Assembly: GCF_016918505.1 (NCBI RefSeq)
Contig: NZ_JAFFPZ010000005.1
Location: 1 to 64,000 of the forward strand
Origin: Desulforhopalus vacuolatus
Lineage (GTDB): Bacteria; Desulfobacterota; Desulfobulbia; Desulfobulbales; Desulfocapsaceae
Reading direction: 5' to 3'
Length of the DNA: 64,000 nucleotides
The notes beneath the pieces were generated by a model that was given only the letters and a program-made list of their open reading frames with translations, did no database searches and was not told the DNA's origin. Below, piece after piece: positions 9,192 to 18,042 of the stretch (position 1 is its first letter; each line of letters begins with the position of its first letter). Both the position numbers and the translations under genes were made by a program.

Positions 9192-9262
9192 ATGGCAGAC
9201 ATACGGAGAAAAAACTTTCGAGAAAGAGAGATCCCGGACAGGTGGGGAATAATTTCTTATCA
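9192..9262 (+). pseudogene. Relic of a GGDEF-domain gene, 2
   Basis: The stretch aligns with 12864-12940 of the cyclase gene. It encodes MADIRRKNFRE then DRWG, where the intact gene encodes MADILRKNFRE then GRWGGEEF. The 3' part is truncated and joined to a MITE right-end fragment. It is in frame with the next binding-protein gene by chance, which makes an artificially long open frame. Confidence 0.75.
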
Positions 9263-9305
9263 TCCTTTCTGTGCCTCGAATATGAACGGAATACAGGAGT
9301 TATAT

Positions 9306-10427
9306 ATGAATAAAGCAATTGTTATTCTCGTGTGCCTGTTTCCGTTTTTCAGTGCTGGTTTTGTAAGGGCGGGAGCCGCAGACGAGATTAAAATAGCTGC
9401 TGTTTTGGCAAAAACCGGGGAAGCTGCGGAAGGCAATCTTGAAATTTTTGAAGCGTTTCGCTTTGCTGTTGAAGAGGTGAACGCCAAAGGCGGGGTTCTT
9501 GGGAAAAAAATAAACCTTATAGAGTATGATAATCACAGCACGCCGATACAGAGCAAACTGGCAGCAAAACAGGCAGTAAAGGATGGTGTGATTGCCGTTA
9601 TGGGCGCATCCTGGAGTTCTCATTCCCTGGCCATGGCCCCTTATCTGCAGAAAATGAAGGTTCCCATGATCAGTCCGGAATCAACCAACCCGGATGTTAC
9701 CCTGGCAGGTGACTATATTTTCCGGGCATGTTTTGTTGATTCTGTTCAGGGAAAAGTCCTTGCCAGGTTTGCAAGAGATGACCTGAAGGCTGCTGCAGTT
9801 GTTATCATGCAAAACATAAGCAGTGATTACAGTCTGGGGCTTACAAAAATATTTGCACAGAATTTTACCGCCGGGGGGGGTAAGGTGCTTGCTGTCTTAA
9901 ATTATAAGTCCGGGCAAACTGATTTCACCGACCTTCTCAAGGTGGCTCAAGAGCTCAACCCGGATGTGCTTTTTATCCCGGGACATGCTGAGAGCGGTTA
10001 TGTGGTGCGGCAGGCTCAGAATCTTGGAATCAAGGCAAAAGTGCTCGGTGGAGATGGATGGCCCTGTCGCCAGTTCTATGCCAATGGTGGCCAGGACGTA
10101 AAAGAGGGTTATTATACGACAAGCTGGAATAAGGATCTGGACACAGCTAAAACCAGGGATTTTGTTGCACGCTATAGTAAAGTGTATGAGGCGACGGATT
10201 TTTCAGCTCTTCCCTATGATACAGCCATGCTGCTGTTCGATGCCATACACCGTGCCGGTTCTGTTGATCGCGGTGCAATCCGTGATGCAATCGCCGCCAC
10301 AAAAGACTTTGACGGAGTTACCGGTAAGATTTCTTTTGACAATCATGGTGATCCCATCAAACAGGTTGTTGTAATGAAAATTACAAAAGGACGACCTGCC
10401 ATTTTCAAGATAATGACACCGGATTGA
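9306..10427 (+). CDS. Periplasmic branched-chain-amino-acid-type ligand-binding protein, copy 3
   Basis: The third tandem paralog has 373 residues from MNKAIVILV, a signal peptide with a slightly different cleavage region (RAGAADE), and the same Peripla_BP_6 domain. Cleft-region variants are SPEST, GHAESGY and DGWPCRQF. An upstream in-frame extension (from 9174) translates the cyclase relic and is not part of the protein. The internal G run is eight bases (9873-9880). Confidence 0.9.
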   Translation: MNKAIVILVCLFPFFSAGFVRAGAADEIKIAAVLAKTGEAAEGNLEIFEAFRFAVEEVNAKGGVLGKKINLIEYDNHSTPIQSKLAAKQAVKDGVIAVMGASWSSHSLAMAPYLQKMKVPMISPESTNPDVTLAGDYIFRACFVDSVQGKVLARFARDDLKAAAVVIMQNISSDYSLGLTKIFAQNFTAGGGKVLAVLNYKSGQTDFTDLLKVAQELNPDVLFIPGHAESGYVVRQAQNLGIKAKVLGGDGWPCRQFYANGGQDVKEGYYTTSWNKDLDTAKTRDFVARYSKVYEATDFSALPYDTAMLLFDAIHRAGSVDRGAIRDAIAATKDFDGVTGKISFDNHGDPIKQVVVMKITKGRPAIFKIMTPD

Positions 10428-10441
10428 AAAATCCTTTGAAC

Positions 10442-10516
10442 TGGTCAACATACGGAGAAAAAACTTTCGCGAAAGAGATACCCCGGGCAGGTGGGTGGGG
10501 AGGAATTTCTTGTCAT
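10442..10516 (+). pseudogene. Relic of a GGDEF-domain gene, 3
   Basis: This is the best preserved of the three relics: ACTTTCGCGAAA, ATACCCCGGGCAGGTGGG, TGGGGAGGAATTTCTTGTCA align with 12885-12938, covering the GGEEF motif codons with small indels. The remaining intergenic sequence to 10737 holds a split MITE right end (near 10522-10540 and 10697-10713) and AT-rich DNA that may carry a promoter for copy 4. Confidence 0.75.
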
Positions 10517-10737
10517 TCTTTCTGTGCTTCGAATATGAACAAATGCCAGCTATTCCCGGAGTAAAACCTTGTAAGTGTTTGTAATTGTTACTATGAACCC
10601 TTTATATTTTACGAAAAACAATCATAAAACTTCTTATTTTTTACTAATAATTTTAGTATACCAGGTTATTCCTCTCCGAGAACTGCTGAATAAATGCAGG
10701 CTGTTTCAAGGAAGCCACTTGAATCCAGGAATTATAT

Positions 10738-11859
10738 ATGAATAAAACAATCATCCTTCTCGTGTGCCTGTTTCCGTTTTTCAGTGCTGGTTTTGCAACA
10801 GCGGCAGCTGCAGACGAGATTAAAATAGCTGCTGTTTTGGCAAAAACCGGGGAAGCTGCGGAAGACAATCTTGAGCTTTTTGAAGCGTTTCGCTTTGCCG
10901 TTGCAGAGGTAAACGCCAAAGGCGGGCTTCTTGGGAAAAAAATAAAACTCATAGAGTATGATAATCACAGCACACCGATACAGAGCAAACTGGCAGCACA
11001 ACAGGCAGTAAAGGATGGTGTGGTGGCCGTTATGGGCGCATCCTGGAGTTCTCATTCCCTGGCCATGGCCCCTTATCTGCAGAAAATGAAGGTTCCCATG
11101 ATCAGTCCGGATTCAACCAATCCGGATGTTACCCTGGCAGGTAACTATATTTTTCGGGCAAGTTTTGTTGATTCTGTTCAGGGAAAAGTCCTTGCCAGGT
11201 TCGCGAGAAATTACCTGAAGGCTTCTGCAGTTGTTATCATGCAGAACATAAGCAGTGATTACAGTCTGGGGCTTACAAAAATATTTGCACAGAATTTTAC
11301 AGCCAGGGGGGGGAAGGTACTTGCTGTCTTAAATTATAAGTCCGGACAAACCGATTTCACCAGCCTTCTCAAGGTGGCTCAAGAGCTTAACCCGGATGTG
11401 CTTTTTATCCCGGGACATGCTGAGAGCGGTTATATGGTGCGGCAGGCCCAGGATCTTGGAATCAAGGCAAAAGTGCTCGGTGGAGACGGCTGGCCCTATC
11501 GTCAGTTCTATGCCAACGGTGGCCAGGACATAGAAGAGGGTTATTATACGACGAGCTGGAATAAGGATCTGGACACAGCTACATCCAGGGATTTTGTTGC
11601 ACGCTATAGTAAAGTGTATGAGGTGACGGATTTTTCAGCTCTTCCCTATGATACAGCCATGTTGCTGTTCGATGCCATAAACCGTGCCGGTTCTGTTGAT
11701 CGCGGTGCAATCCGTGATGCAATCGCCGCCACAAAAGACTTTGACGGAGTTACCGGTAAGATTTCTTTTGATACGCATGGTGATCCCCTCAAACAGGTTG
11801 TTGTGATGAAAATTACAAAAGGACGACCTGCCATTTTCAAGATAATTACACCGGATTGA
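10738..11859 (+). CDS. Periplasmic branched-chain-amino-acid-type ligand-binding protein, copy 4
   Basis: The fourth paralog has 373 residues with a signal peptide and Peripla_BP_6 domain. Distinct positions include AGNYIFRASF, RNYLKASAV, FTARGGK and DGWPYRQF. The internal G run is eight bases (11306-11313). It is the copy directly before the intact diguanylate cyclase, 23 bases upstream, so the two are probably cotranscribed and may work as receptor and output protein. The larger upstream gap suggests its own promoter. Confidence 0.9.
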   Translation: MNKTIILLVCLFPFFSAGFATAAAADEIKIAAVLAKTGEAAEDNLELFEAFRFAVAEVNAKGGLLGKKIKLIEYDNHSTPIQSKLAAQQAVKDGVVAVMGASWSSHSLAMAPYLQKMKVPMISPDSTNPDVTLAGNYIFRASFVDSVQGKVLARFARNYLKASAVVIMQNISSDYSLGLTKIFAQNFTARGGKVLAVLNYKSGQTDFTSLLKVAQELNPDVLFIPGHAESGYMVRQAQDLGIKAKVLGGDGWPYRQFYANGGQDIEEGYYTTSWNKDLDTATSRDFVARYSKVYEVTDFSALPYDTAMLLFDAINRAGSVDRGAIRDAIAATKDFDGVTGKISFDTHGDPLKQVVVMKITKGRPAIFKIITPD

Positions 11860-11882
11860 AAAATCCTTTGTCAAAATAAAAT

Positions 11883-13160
11883 ATGCTGAACAGGAAGAGT
11901 CTTCGATACAGAATAACCCTCACGGTTGCACTGACGCTGACAGTTGTCACCCTCATTTTCGGGACAGCTCTTACCGTTTACGAAACCAATCGGCGCAATG
12001 CCGCTGTCCTGGAGATCGATCGTTCTTTGAAGCAGCTGACTTCACAATACAGTGAACAACTGGGGAATGAAATCTTTGCATCTCAAACCATGGCAATGAA
12101 GGCCACCATGGCAGAGATCATGAAACGAAAGAGTATCCTGACTATAACCGCATACAATGAGTATGGAGAAGTGCTTGTTTCCACGGATAAAAATGCGAAA
12201 AAAAAACTCTCTCGTGAGCAGATTGGGGCGTTGTGGATGACATCCATTTCAACAAAACAAAAAGAGAACAATCAATCTGTTTTAGACTTTGCAAGCCCGA
12301 TCACAGCCTATGGTGAAAACGTTGGTTTCTGGAACATCCATTACTCCCTGGCTTCGCTGGAACGAGAAACTCGGGAGATTATTCTCCTCTTTACCACCCT
12401 GATTCTCTCTATAGCGATACTGACTGGTATAGTGCTGAACAGTATTCTGGTAAGGGTTGTCCTGACCCCTGTCTACAAGCTGCGCAATGTCATGCAGCAT
12501 ATCCAGGGAATCGGCAGCGAAACAGGTGATGGTGGAGGTCAGAGGCTTGACAAAATGGTGCAGGCGTTTGATGAATTTTCCGAGGATTTGTCGCCTGTAA
12601 AAGGGACAGAGAATGAAATAATTTTGCTTGCCTCTTCTTTTCAGGAGATGATGTTTGCCCTGAAACATGCCTATGCCAACATGCGCACCGATGTCCTCAC
12701 ACAACTGAATAACCGTATGAGATTAGATGAAGTGATGGAATATGAATTGAAGCGGGTAAACAGGTATTCCGGGACCTTTTCCATCATACTTATGGACATT
12801 GATTACTTTAAAAAAGTCAATGATACTTATGGACATCTTGCAGGAGATGAAGCCCTGAAAAAAATGGCAGACATCCTGAGAAAAAACTTTCGCGAAATAG
12901 ATACCCCGGGCAGGTGGGGTGGGGAAGAATTTCTTATCATTTTGCCACAGTTAGACGGGATAAAAGCCTGTATGATCGCCGAGAGAGTGCGCGCAGCAAT
13001 CGAAACAACGGTATTTCCTGATATTGGAATAATTACCTGCAGCTTTGGTATTACTGAGTATAAAGCAAAGGATACGATACAAAAGCTCACGAAAAGGGTT
13101 GATGATGCGTTGTACGCGGCGAAGGAACTGGGCAGGAACTGCTGCGTCGAGGAAAAATAG
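11883..13160 (+). CDS. Membrane diguanylate cyclase (GGDEF domain)
   Basis: The 425-residue protein makes c-di-GMP from two GTP. It has one membrane segment near residues 9-31, a periplasmic region to about 165, a second membrane segment (about 166-190), a HAMP-like linker and a C-terminal GGDEF domain (about 262-425). The active-site motif is GGEEF, and the inhibitory site RxxD is present five residues before it (REID-TPGRW-GGEEF), so product feedback is likely. It follows four periplasmic binding proteins, which suggests that ligand-loaded binding protein may regulate it from the periplasm. Relics of this gene between those paralogs show it was once part of the duplicated unit. Confidence 0.93.
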   Translation: MLNRKSLRYRITLTVALTLTVVTLIFGTALTVYETNRRNAAVLEIDRSLKQLTSQYSEQLGNEIFASQTMAMKATMAEIMKRKSILTITAYNEYGEVLVSTDKNAKKKLSREQIGALWMTSISTKQKENNQSVLDFASPITAYGENVGFWNIHYSLASLERETREIILLFTTLILSIAILTGIVLNSILVRVVLTPVYKLRNVMQHIQGIGSETGDGGGQRLDKMVQAFDEFSEDLSPVKGTENEIILLASSFQEMMFALKHAYANMRTDVLTQLNNRMRLDEVMEYELKRVNRYSGTFSIILMDIDYFKKVNDTYGHLAGDEALKKMADILRKNFREIDTPGRWGGEEFLIILPQLDGIKACMIAERVRAAIETTVFPDIGIITCSFGITEYKAKDTIQKLTKRVDDALYAAKELGRNCCVEEK

Positions 13161-13256
13161 ACAACTGGAAATATCGAAGAATCGCCCATCTGCCCAAAGC
13201 CTTTTTCAAAGGATGGTTTTGAGTCGCTGCTGTTCCTAAACACACAGGAGGTTGAA

Positions 13257-13463
13257 ATGAACCAGGCAATTTCAGATCTTTACAAAGGGTGGATTATTTC
13301 CATAACTGCTGAAGATAACCAGTGTTCTGCCTTTAGTTTCGATATCACCAGTCCGTCAAAACAGACGCAACATGTCAGGATGGGTGGTATCACCCGGCAA
13401 CGTACCCTGGAAAGAGCGAGAGAGATGATTGATATGGAAATTTCTCTGATTGATGAGGATTAA
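13257..13463 (+). CDS. Small protein of unknown function
   Basis: A 68-residue soluble protein with a strong ribosome binding site (ACACAGGAGG) eight bases before the ATG. It has no signal peptide, membrane segment or recognised motif. The sequence looks like a small beta-rich fold (KGWIISITAEDNQCSAFSFD) followed by a helix (RQRTLERAREMIDMEISLID). The gene ends where a polypurine repeat begins. Its closeness to the cyclase suggests a possible operon, but no function is inferred. Confidence 0.6.
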   Translation: MNQAISDLYKGWIISITAEDNQCSAFSFDITSPSKQTQHVRMGGITRQRTLERAREMIDMEISLIDED

Positions 13464-13465
13464 GG

Positions 13466-13625
13466 GGATAAGACAGGCAGGGGGACGGGAAAAGGGAGAC
13501 AGGAGGCAGGAGAAAAAGCAAAAAGTCTTTGTAGAGACGAACGATTGGGGTGTTTCCAGCACAATGGACGTTTCTACAATGAGATCAATTTTACATCCTG
13601 TTTATCCATTCGTAATCGCCAAAAA
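13466..13625 (+). repeat. Polypurine dispersed repeat, plus-strand copy
   Basis: A GGGACGGGAAAAGGGAGACA purine tract is followed by a conserved tail (TTTGTAGAGACGA, then CAATGAGATCAATTTTACAT). It matches 3390-3545 and about 45725-45890 on the opposite strand. It starts immediately after the stop of the small gene. Confidence 0.75.
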
Positions 13626-13758
13626 AAATGTTCACGCAGTCGCGTTTTCTGGTCAGTAAAAAATGTGATTGGTATTACAGGCGTGGAATAGCGGCCTTTA
13701 TTGCGCTGATAACTGGACGCTGAAGGTGATCGAAGATACCTTCAGTGGGGGATTTGCC

Positions 13759-14430
13759 ATGAGACTTATCCAGGTGAAAGGCGCTTTAATGGCCCGTGTT
13801 CTGCGGTGGCAGCGCCAGACATGGCAGGTTCATTTTGCAGGCCGTGAGCATCTGGACCGGCTCTGCGGGACAAAAAGGCGTTTTCTGGTTTGTTTCTGGC
13901 ACGGGAATTACGTCCCGATATTTTCTTTATTGGAGGGATACGAGGCCTGTGTCCTCAGCAGCCAGTCAATGCGCGGGAGTGTTATCGCCGAAATTTGTGA
14001 AAACTTCGGGTACAAAAGCGCCCTGATTCCAGATCGACCGGGACGTGGTTCCCTGAAGTGTATGGTCGAAGTGTTATCGGAGGTGCATGCTGTTGCTACT
14101 GCGGCGGACGGCCCGCTCGGTCCCCGTCATCGGGTTAAAAACGGCGTGATACGGCTGGCCTCAAATTTCGACTTTGAGCTTTTACCGGTTGCAGTTGGCA
14201 GTCGCAAAAAAATTGTTCTGCACAAAAGATGGGATCGGATGGAGCTGCCGCTGCCCTTCACAAGGGTCTGTCTGGCTTTTGGCACGCCTCTCAAGGTTCC
14301 GCCCAAACTTCGTAAAGGACAGATCCGGGAATGGGCGGACCATCTTGCTGACGTGATTACAACGCTGGGCGATGAGGCTCAAAAGAGGGCTGACGGGTAT
14401 CTTGATAATGATCGGGGAAAGATTGTTTGA
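13759..14430 (+). CDS. Lysophospholipid acyltransferase-like protein (DUF374 type)
   Basis: The 223-residue protein (from MRLIQVKG; an in-frame start at 13669 is possible but would add an unusual N-terminus) resembles the DUF374 branch of glycerolipid/lipid A acyltransferases. It has a histidine motif in CFWHGNYVPIF and the ADGPLGPRHRVKNG segment typical of the family. It would acylate a lipid at the inner membrane. It heads a likely operon with a flippase-like protein (28-base gap) and a phosphoesterase-glycosyltransferase fusion, so a role in making or exporting a glycolipid is plausible. Confidence 0.8.
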   Translation: MRLIQVKGALMARVLRWQRQTWQVHFAGREHLDRLCGTKRRFLVCFWHGNYVPIFSLLEGYEACVLSSQSMRGSVIAEICENFGYKSALIPDRPGRGSLKCMVEVLSEVHAVATAADGPLGPRHRVKNGVIRLASNFDFELLPVAVGSRKKIVLHKRWDRMELPLPFTRVCLAFGTPLKVPPKLRKGQIREWADHLADVITTLGDEAQKRADGYLDNDRGKIV

Positions 14431-14457
14431 AGGATACCCTGAAGTGGAGAAGGCCTG

Positions 14458-15522
14458 ATGATAAAAGAATTGCAGCGTGTCCCTCTGCGTGTTTCCCGGC
14501 AGGGTACAGGATATTTGGGGCTGACGTTGCTGTTTTTTGCGCTCTCTCTGGGCACTGTGTATTTTGTGTTCCACTCCTTTTCCGGCGGGCAGTTCCGGAT
14601 TCCTGCCAATCTGTTTTCAGCCGGTGTGATCGGCAGCCTGGCGGTTCTTCTCGCCCTTTATTTTCTGGCTGACGGTTTACGACTGTATTGTGTCATCCGG
14701 GCCATGGATTTTCGTATCGCCTTTACCTGCATCTTTAAACTTGTCTTTATCAATTTTCTCGTCTCCAATGTCACTCCACTGGCCACCGGAGGCGGGGTGG
14801 CTCAGGTCTATTTCCTGAATCGAAACGGTATGACTGTTGGTGAGGCAACAGCGGCTACATCAATTCGAACCATTCTCGCCGCTCTGATCCTTTTCACGCT
14901 TACCCCGGTCATTCTCTGGGGCAACCCAAATCTGGTTCATATCTTTTTTCACCGAAATATGCTCTACGGTATCACCTTGATATCCTGCGCTTATATCGCT
15001 GTTTTCTGGATTATTTTATACAAAATACGTAAAGTTAAGCACTGCGTGTTTCGGGGGTTGTATCTCCTTACTGTCCTGAAAATTGTATCGCGGTTGCGGT
15101 TCAGAACCCTTTTTTTAAAAGTTTCGTGTGAACTGGACCTGTTTTCCTGTGGATTCAAAAAATATTTCAGGAACAATCCCGGCTGGGCCATCCTTTCTGT
15201 TGTCTTTACTGCTCTTTTCCTTTTGCTGCTTTTTTCCTTTTCCATCGTTCTGATCAGGGCGCTGGGATATCAGGTGCCGGTGCTGACTATTCTGGCCTTT
15301 CAGGTGGTGGTGACCTTTTTCATGTACTTTGCCCCTACTCCGGGAGCAACGGGTATTGCTGAAGGTGGATACGGACTCCTGTTCGCCCAGCTGGTAGACA
15401 AACAGGATATCACTCTGCTGACCCTTTCCTGGCGCTTTTTTACCATCTATGTCGGAGTGGCGATTGGTATTCTGGTCCTCTGCAGGGAAATAGTGAAGCG
15501 TAAAAAGGCGGGCTGTTCATGA
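14458..15522 (+). CDS. Lysylphosphatidylglycerol synthase TM-region / flippase-like membrane protein
   Basis: The 354-residue integral membrane protein has about eight hydrophobic segments and the signature of the UPF0104/LPG_synthase_TM family: NVTPLATGGGVAQVYFLNRNG near residues 100-120 and PTPGATGIAEGGY near 298-310. Family members include the flippase half of MprF and many proteins next to lipid glycosyltransferase genes. The stop overlaps the next gene by four bases (ATGA), so the two are translationally coupled and probably act on the same lipid. Confidence 0.85.
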   Translation: MIKELQRVPLRVSRQGTGYLGLTLLFFALSLGTVYFVFHSFSGGQFRIPANLFSAGVIGSLAVLLALYFLADGLRLYCVIRAMDFRIAFTCIFKLVFINFLVSNVTPLATGGGVAQVYFLNRNGMTVGEATAATSIRTILAALILFTLTPVILWGNPNLVHIFFHRNMLYGITLISCAYIAVFWIILYKIRKVKHCVFRGLYLLTVLKIVSRLRFRTLFLKVSCELDLFSCGFKKYFRNNPGWAILSVVFTALFLLLLFSFSIVLIRALGYQVPVLTILAFQVVVTFFMYFAPTPGATGIAEGGYGLLFAQLVDKQDITLLTLSWRFFTIYVGVAIGILVLCREIVKRKKAGCS

Positions 15523-17732
15523 GGCGCAAAAAAAAAATAACTCTTGCTCTCATCGCCGTTCTGTTCCTGCTGGCGACACTTATCACCTACAGGATTTATC
15601 TCTTTGTCAAAGAGACGGACTACCAGTCGCTCAATGCCAGGCATATTAAGCAGATTGAAACCCGGCTGCACGGTAAAACCAGTTATACATTTGCCGTTGT
15701 CGGCAATATCAGAAATTCCATGCGGATCTTTGAAAAGCGCCTCGTCCCCCTGATCAAAGAGAATGACGTTGATTTTATGATCTCCGCAGGAAACGCTGTT
15801 TACGACGGATCGGAAGGAAAATACCGCCTGTTGTATCGTGGTCTCAGGAAAATGGATATCCCGTACGTGCTGGGCGTTGGACACAACGAGATGGAAAATT
15901 TCGGGGCGGGAAAATTTTATCGACATTTCGGTCCCTACTTCTTCTCTTTTTACCTTGAAAATGCCTGTTTTATCTTTCTTGATTCCACAGGAGAAACGTC
16001 GTTCGAGTGGCAGTTCCCCTGGCTGCGCCATGAACTTGAGGCCGCCGCCAGCTGTCCGTACCGATTTGTCTTTCTAAATCACTCTCCCTTTCCCTTGTCG
16101 GGTCTTGATTCGGATAACACCCCTTATGTGCTGGAAAAAGACGTAAGCAAAGACTTGCAGCGGATGTTTTCTCAGTACGGGGTGAATATGGTCTTTTCGG
16201 CTGGCTATCACATCTGTCATGAAACTGTGAAAAATGGTGTTCACTATATCGTCTCAGGCGGTGGTGGCGGGCTGCTCTTCGACCGGAAGCAGCCGTATCA
16301 GTTCGTAAAAGTTGAGGTGGGACCGGAGCAGGTGGTCTGGAAAGATGTGACTGTTACGGGGTGGCAGGGCAGGTGGCGTGAAAAGCTGGAGATATTGAAA
16401 CTGTTTCTGCATTCGTTCTTTTATATGAATCTTTTCAACCTGCTGCTGGTCCTGGGCATTGTCAGCCTCGTTGTACTCAGGCTGTATGCGCTGATTCTCC
16501 GTCAAGAGCACCTGTATCGGGATTTTAACGTCGATGAAGAGGCTCTCTCACAAAAGCCGCTTCGCGTAGCCATGTTCACCAACAATTATCTGCCCTTTAT
16601 TGGTGGAGTATCCCTCTCCATAGAGAGACTGCGCCGGGGGCTGGTTCGGCAGGGCTCTGTGGTGAAGGTCTTCGCGCCAACGTATCCACAGCCGTATACA
16701 GATGTGGACGACACTGTCTTCCGATGTCCCTCACTCCTGCATGCCCGATGGGCCTTCTTCCCGATTGTGAATATCTTTTCGCGAAAAATTGAGGCGGCGT
16801 TCAAGCAGTTTGACTGTGACCTCGTACACGTTCACCATCCCTTCTGGCTTGGCAAAAAAGGGCTGCGGCTCGCCAGAAGGCGCGACATCCCGGTGATTTT
16901 AACCTGTCACACCCGGTTGGAACGCTATACGCATTACTTTCCCTTTCCCGGGACGGTCCTGAAAAATCTCGTTGCCCATTTTCTCATCAAGCATTTTGCC
17001 AACCACTGCGACGCTATTATCACCCCGACGTTATCCACTGAGGAATACCTGCGGAATCTCGGGGTCAGCGCTCTTATTGAGACCATTCCCACCGGTATCA
17101 ATCTCGGAGATTATGCGCAATGGTCGCCATCACAGGTTCAGACACTGCGCAGTCAATACATCGCTCCCGGGGAACGCCTTCTGCTCTGTGTTTCACGAAT
17201 GGCCAGGGAAAAGAACCTTGATTTTCTCCTGGCCGGGCTGGCGAAGGCCAGGGCATGGACTTCTGTTCCTTTCACGTGTCTGCTGGTGGGAGACGGTCCG
17301 GAGAAGAAACGACTTGAGAAGAAGGTGGCGGCGATGGGCCTGCAGGAGCAGATTGTTTTTGCTGGCAGTCTTCCTCCGCAGGAGGTTATACGCTGTTACC
17401 TGGCTGCCGATCTCTTCGTCTTTGCTTCGACCTCTGAAACGCAGGGGATGGTGTTGCTTGAGGCCATGGCCGGTGGCTGCCCTGTCGTGGCGGTGCGGGC
17501 CAGCGGGGTCTACGACGTGGTCAAGGACGACTATAATGGCTTCAAGGTCGCAGAAAGCACTGATGCCTGGGCGGAGACAGTTGTAACCTTGCTGGCGGAT
17601 AGTGAAAAGCTTGCTGTACTGTCTGAAAACAGCCGGGTATTTGCCGAGACCTACTCCATGGAAAGGATTACAGAAAGAGTGTTAACGTTTTATCGGCGGG
17701 TCATTGTTCTCGGAAAATCGAAGAATGGGTGA
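15519..17732 (+). CDS. Fusion of a metallophosphoesterase-like domain and a GT4 glycosyltransferase
   Basis: A 737-residue two-domain membrane protein. Residues about 5-25 form a membrane anchor. Residues about 55-275 look like a calcineurin-type phosphoesterase with altered metal motifs: VVGNIRNS for GDxH/GDxx, SAGNAVYDG for GDxVYxG, GVGHNEME for GNHE, then LNHSPF and GYHICHE. A second hydrophobic segment (about 305-325) leads into a GT-B glycosyltransferase of family 4 (about 345-730). That domain has LPFIGGVSLSIERL near its start, the acceptor-side VHVHHPFWLGKKG, and the nucleotide-sugar site SETQGMVLLEAMAGG. The aspartate-to-asparagine changes suggest the phosphoesterase half may bind rather than cleave. 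A glycolipid substrate is inferred from the neighbours. Confidence 0.82.
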   Translation: MRRKKKITLALIAVLFLLATLITYRIYLFVKETDYQSLNARHIKQIETRLHGKTSYTFAVVGNIRNSMRIFEKRLVPLIKENDVDFMISAGNAVYDGSEGKYRLLYRGLRKMDIPYVLGVGHNEMENFGAGKFYRHFGPYFFSFYLENACFIFLDSTGETSFEWQFPWLRHELEAAASCPYRFVFLNHSPFPLSGLDSDNTPYVLEKDVSKDLQRMFSQYGVNMVFSAGYHICHETVKNGVHYIVSGGGGGLLFDRKQPYQFVKVEVGPEQVVWKDVTVTGWQGRWREKLEILKLFLHSFFYMNLFNLLLVLGIVSLVVLRLYALILRQEHLYRDFNVDEEALSQKPLRVAMFTNNYLPFIGGVSLSIERLRRGLVRQGSVVKVFAPTYPQPYTDVDDTVFRCPSLLHARWAFFPIVNIFSRKIEAAFKQFDCDLVHVHHPFWLGKKGLRLARRRDIPVILTCHTRLERYTHYFPFPGTVLKNLVAHFLIKHFANHCDAIITPTLSTEEYLRNLGVSALIETIPTGINLGDYAQWSPSQVQTLRSQYIAPGERLLLCVSRMAREKNLDFLLAGLAKARAWTSVPFTCLLVGDGPEKKRLEKKVAAMGLQEQIVFAGSLPPQEVIRCYLAADLFVFASTSETQGMVLLEAMAGGCPVVAVRASGVYDVVKDDYNGFKVAESTDAWAETVVTLLADSEKLAVLSENSRVFAETYSMERITERVLTFYRRVIVLGKSKNG

Positions 17733-18042
17733 GGGGTGTCTGCCTGTAAAAATATCTCTGTTGCAATGCGTTACGAGCAAACCGGGAACAACGACCTTTC
17801 CTCAGATGTCCGTTATGAACAACAAAAAAAACATTAGATCAAGGCGTTAAATAAAATATATTATCGAATGATAAATCTTTTGCAAAAAGATGGAAGGATG
17901 CCTATTGTAGCGATTGCAAAAAAAAAGACAGCATCGTGTGAAGTACTTCCGGAAATTGAATGTTTTGGAAGGTTATTGGTTGAATTTATATAAGCCATTA
18001 AGAGTAAAAAATTACTGTGAGGGGATTTCGAGGAAGTAATAT
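17733..18042. other. Intergenic, 310 bases
   Basis: AT-rich spacer with no gene, hairpin terminator or known repeat that could be recognised. It presumably holds the promoter of the following cation transporter gene. Confidence 0.4.

Noticed and set aside
9174-9305. N-terminal extension of the third binding protein
   Set aside because: The extension translates a cyclase relic and MITE end; the signal peptide starts at 9306.
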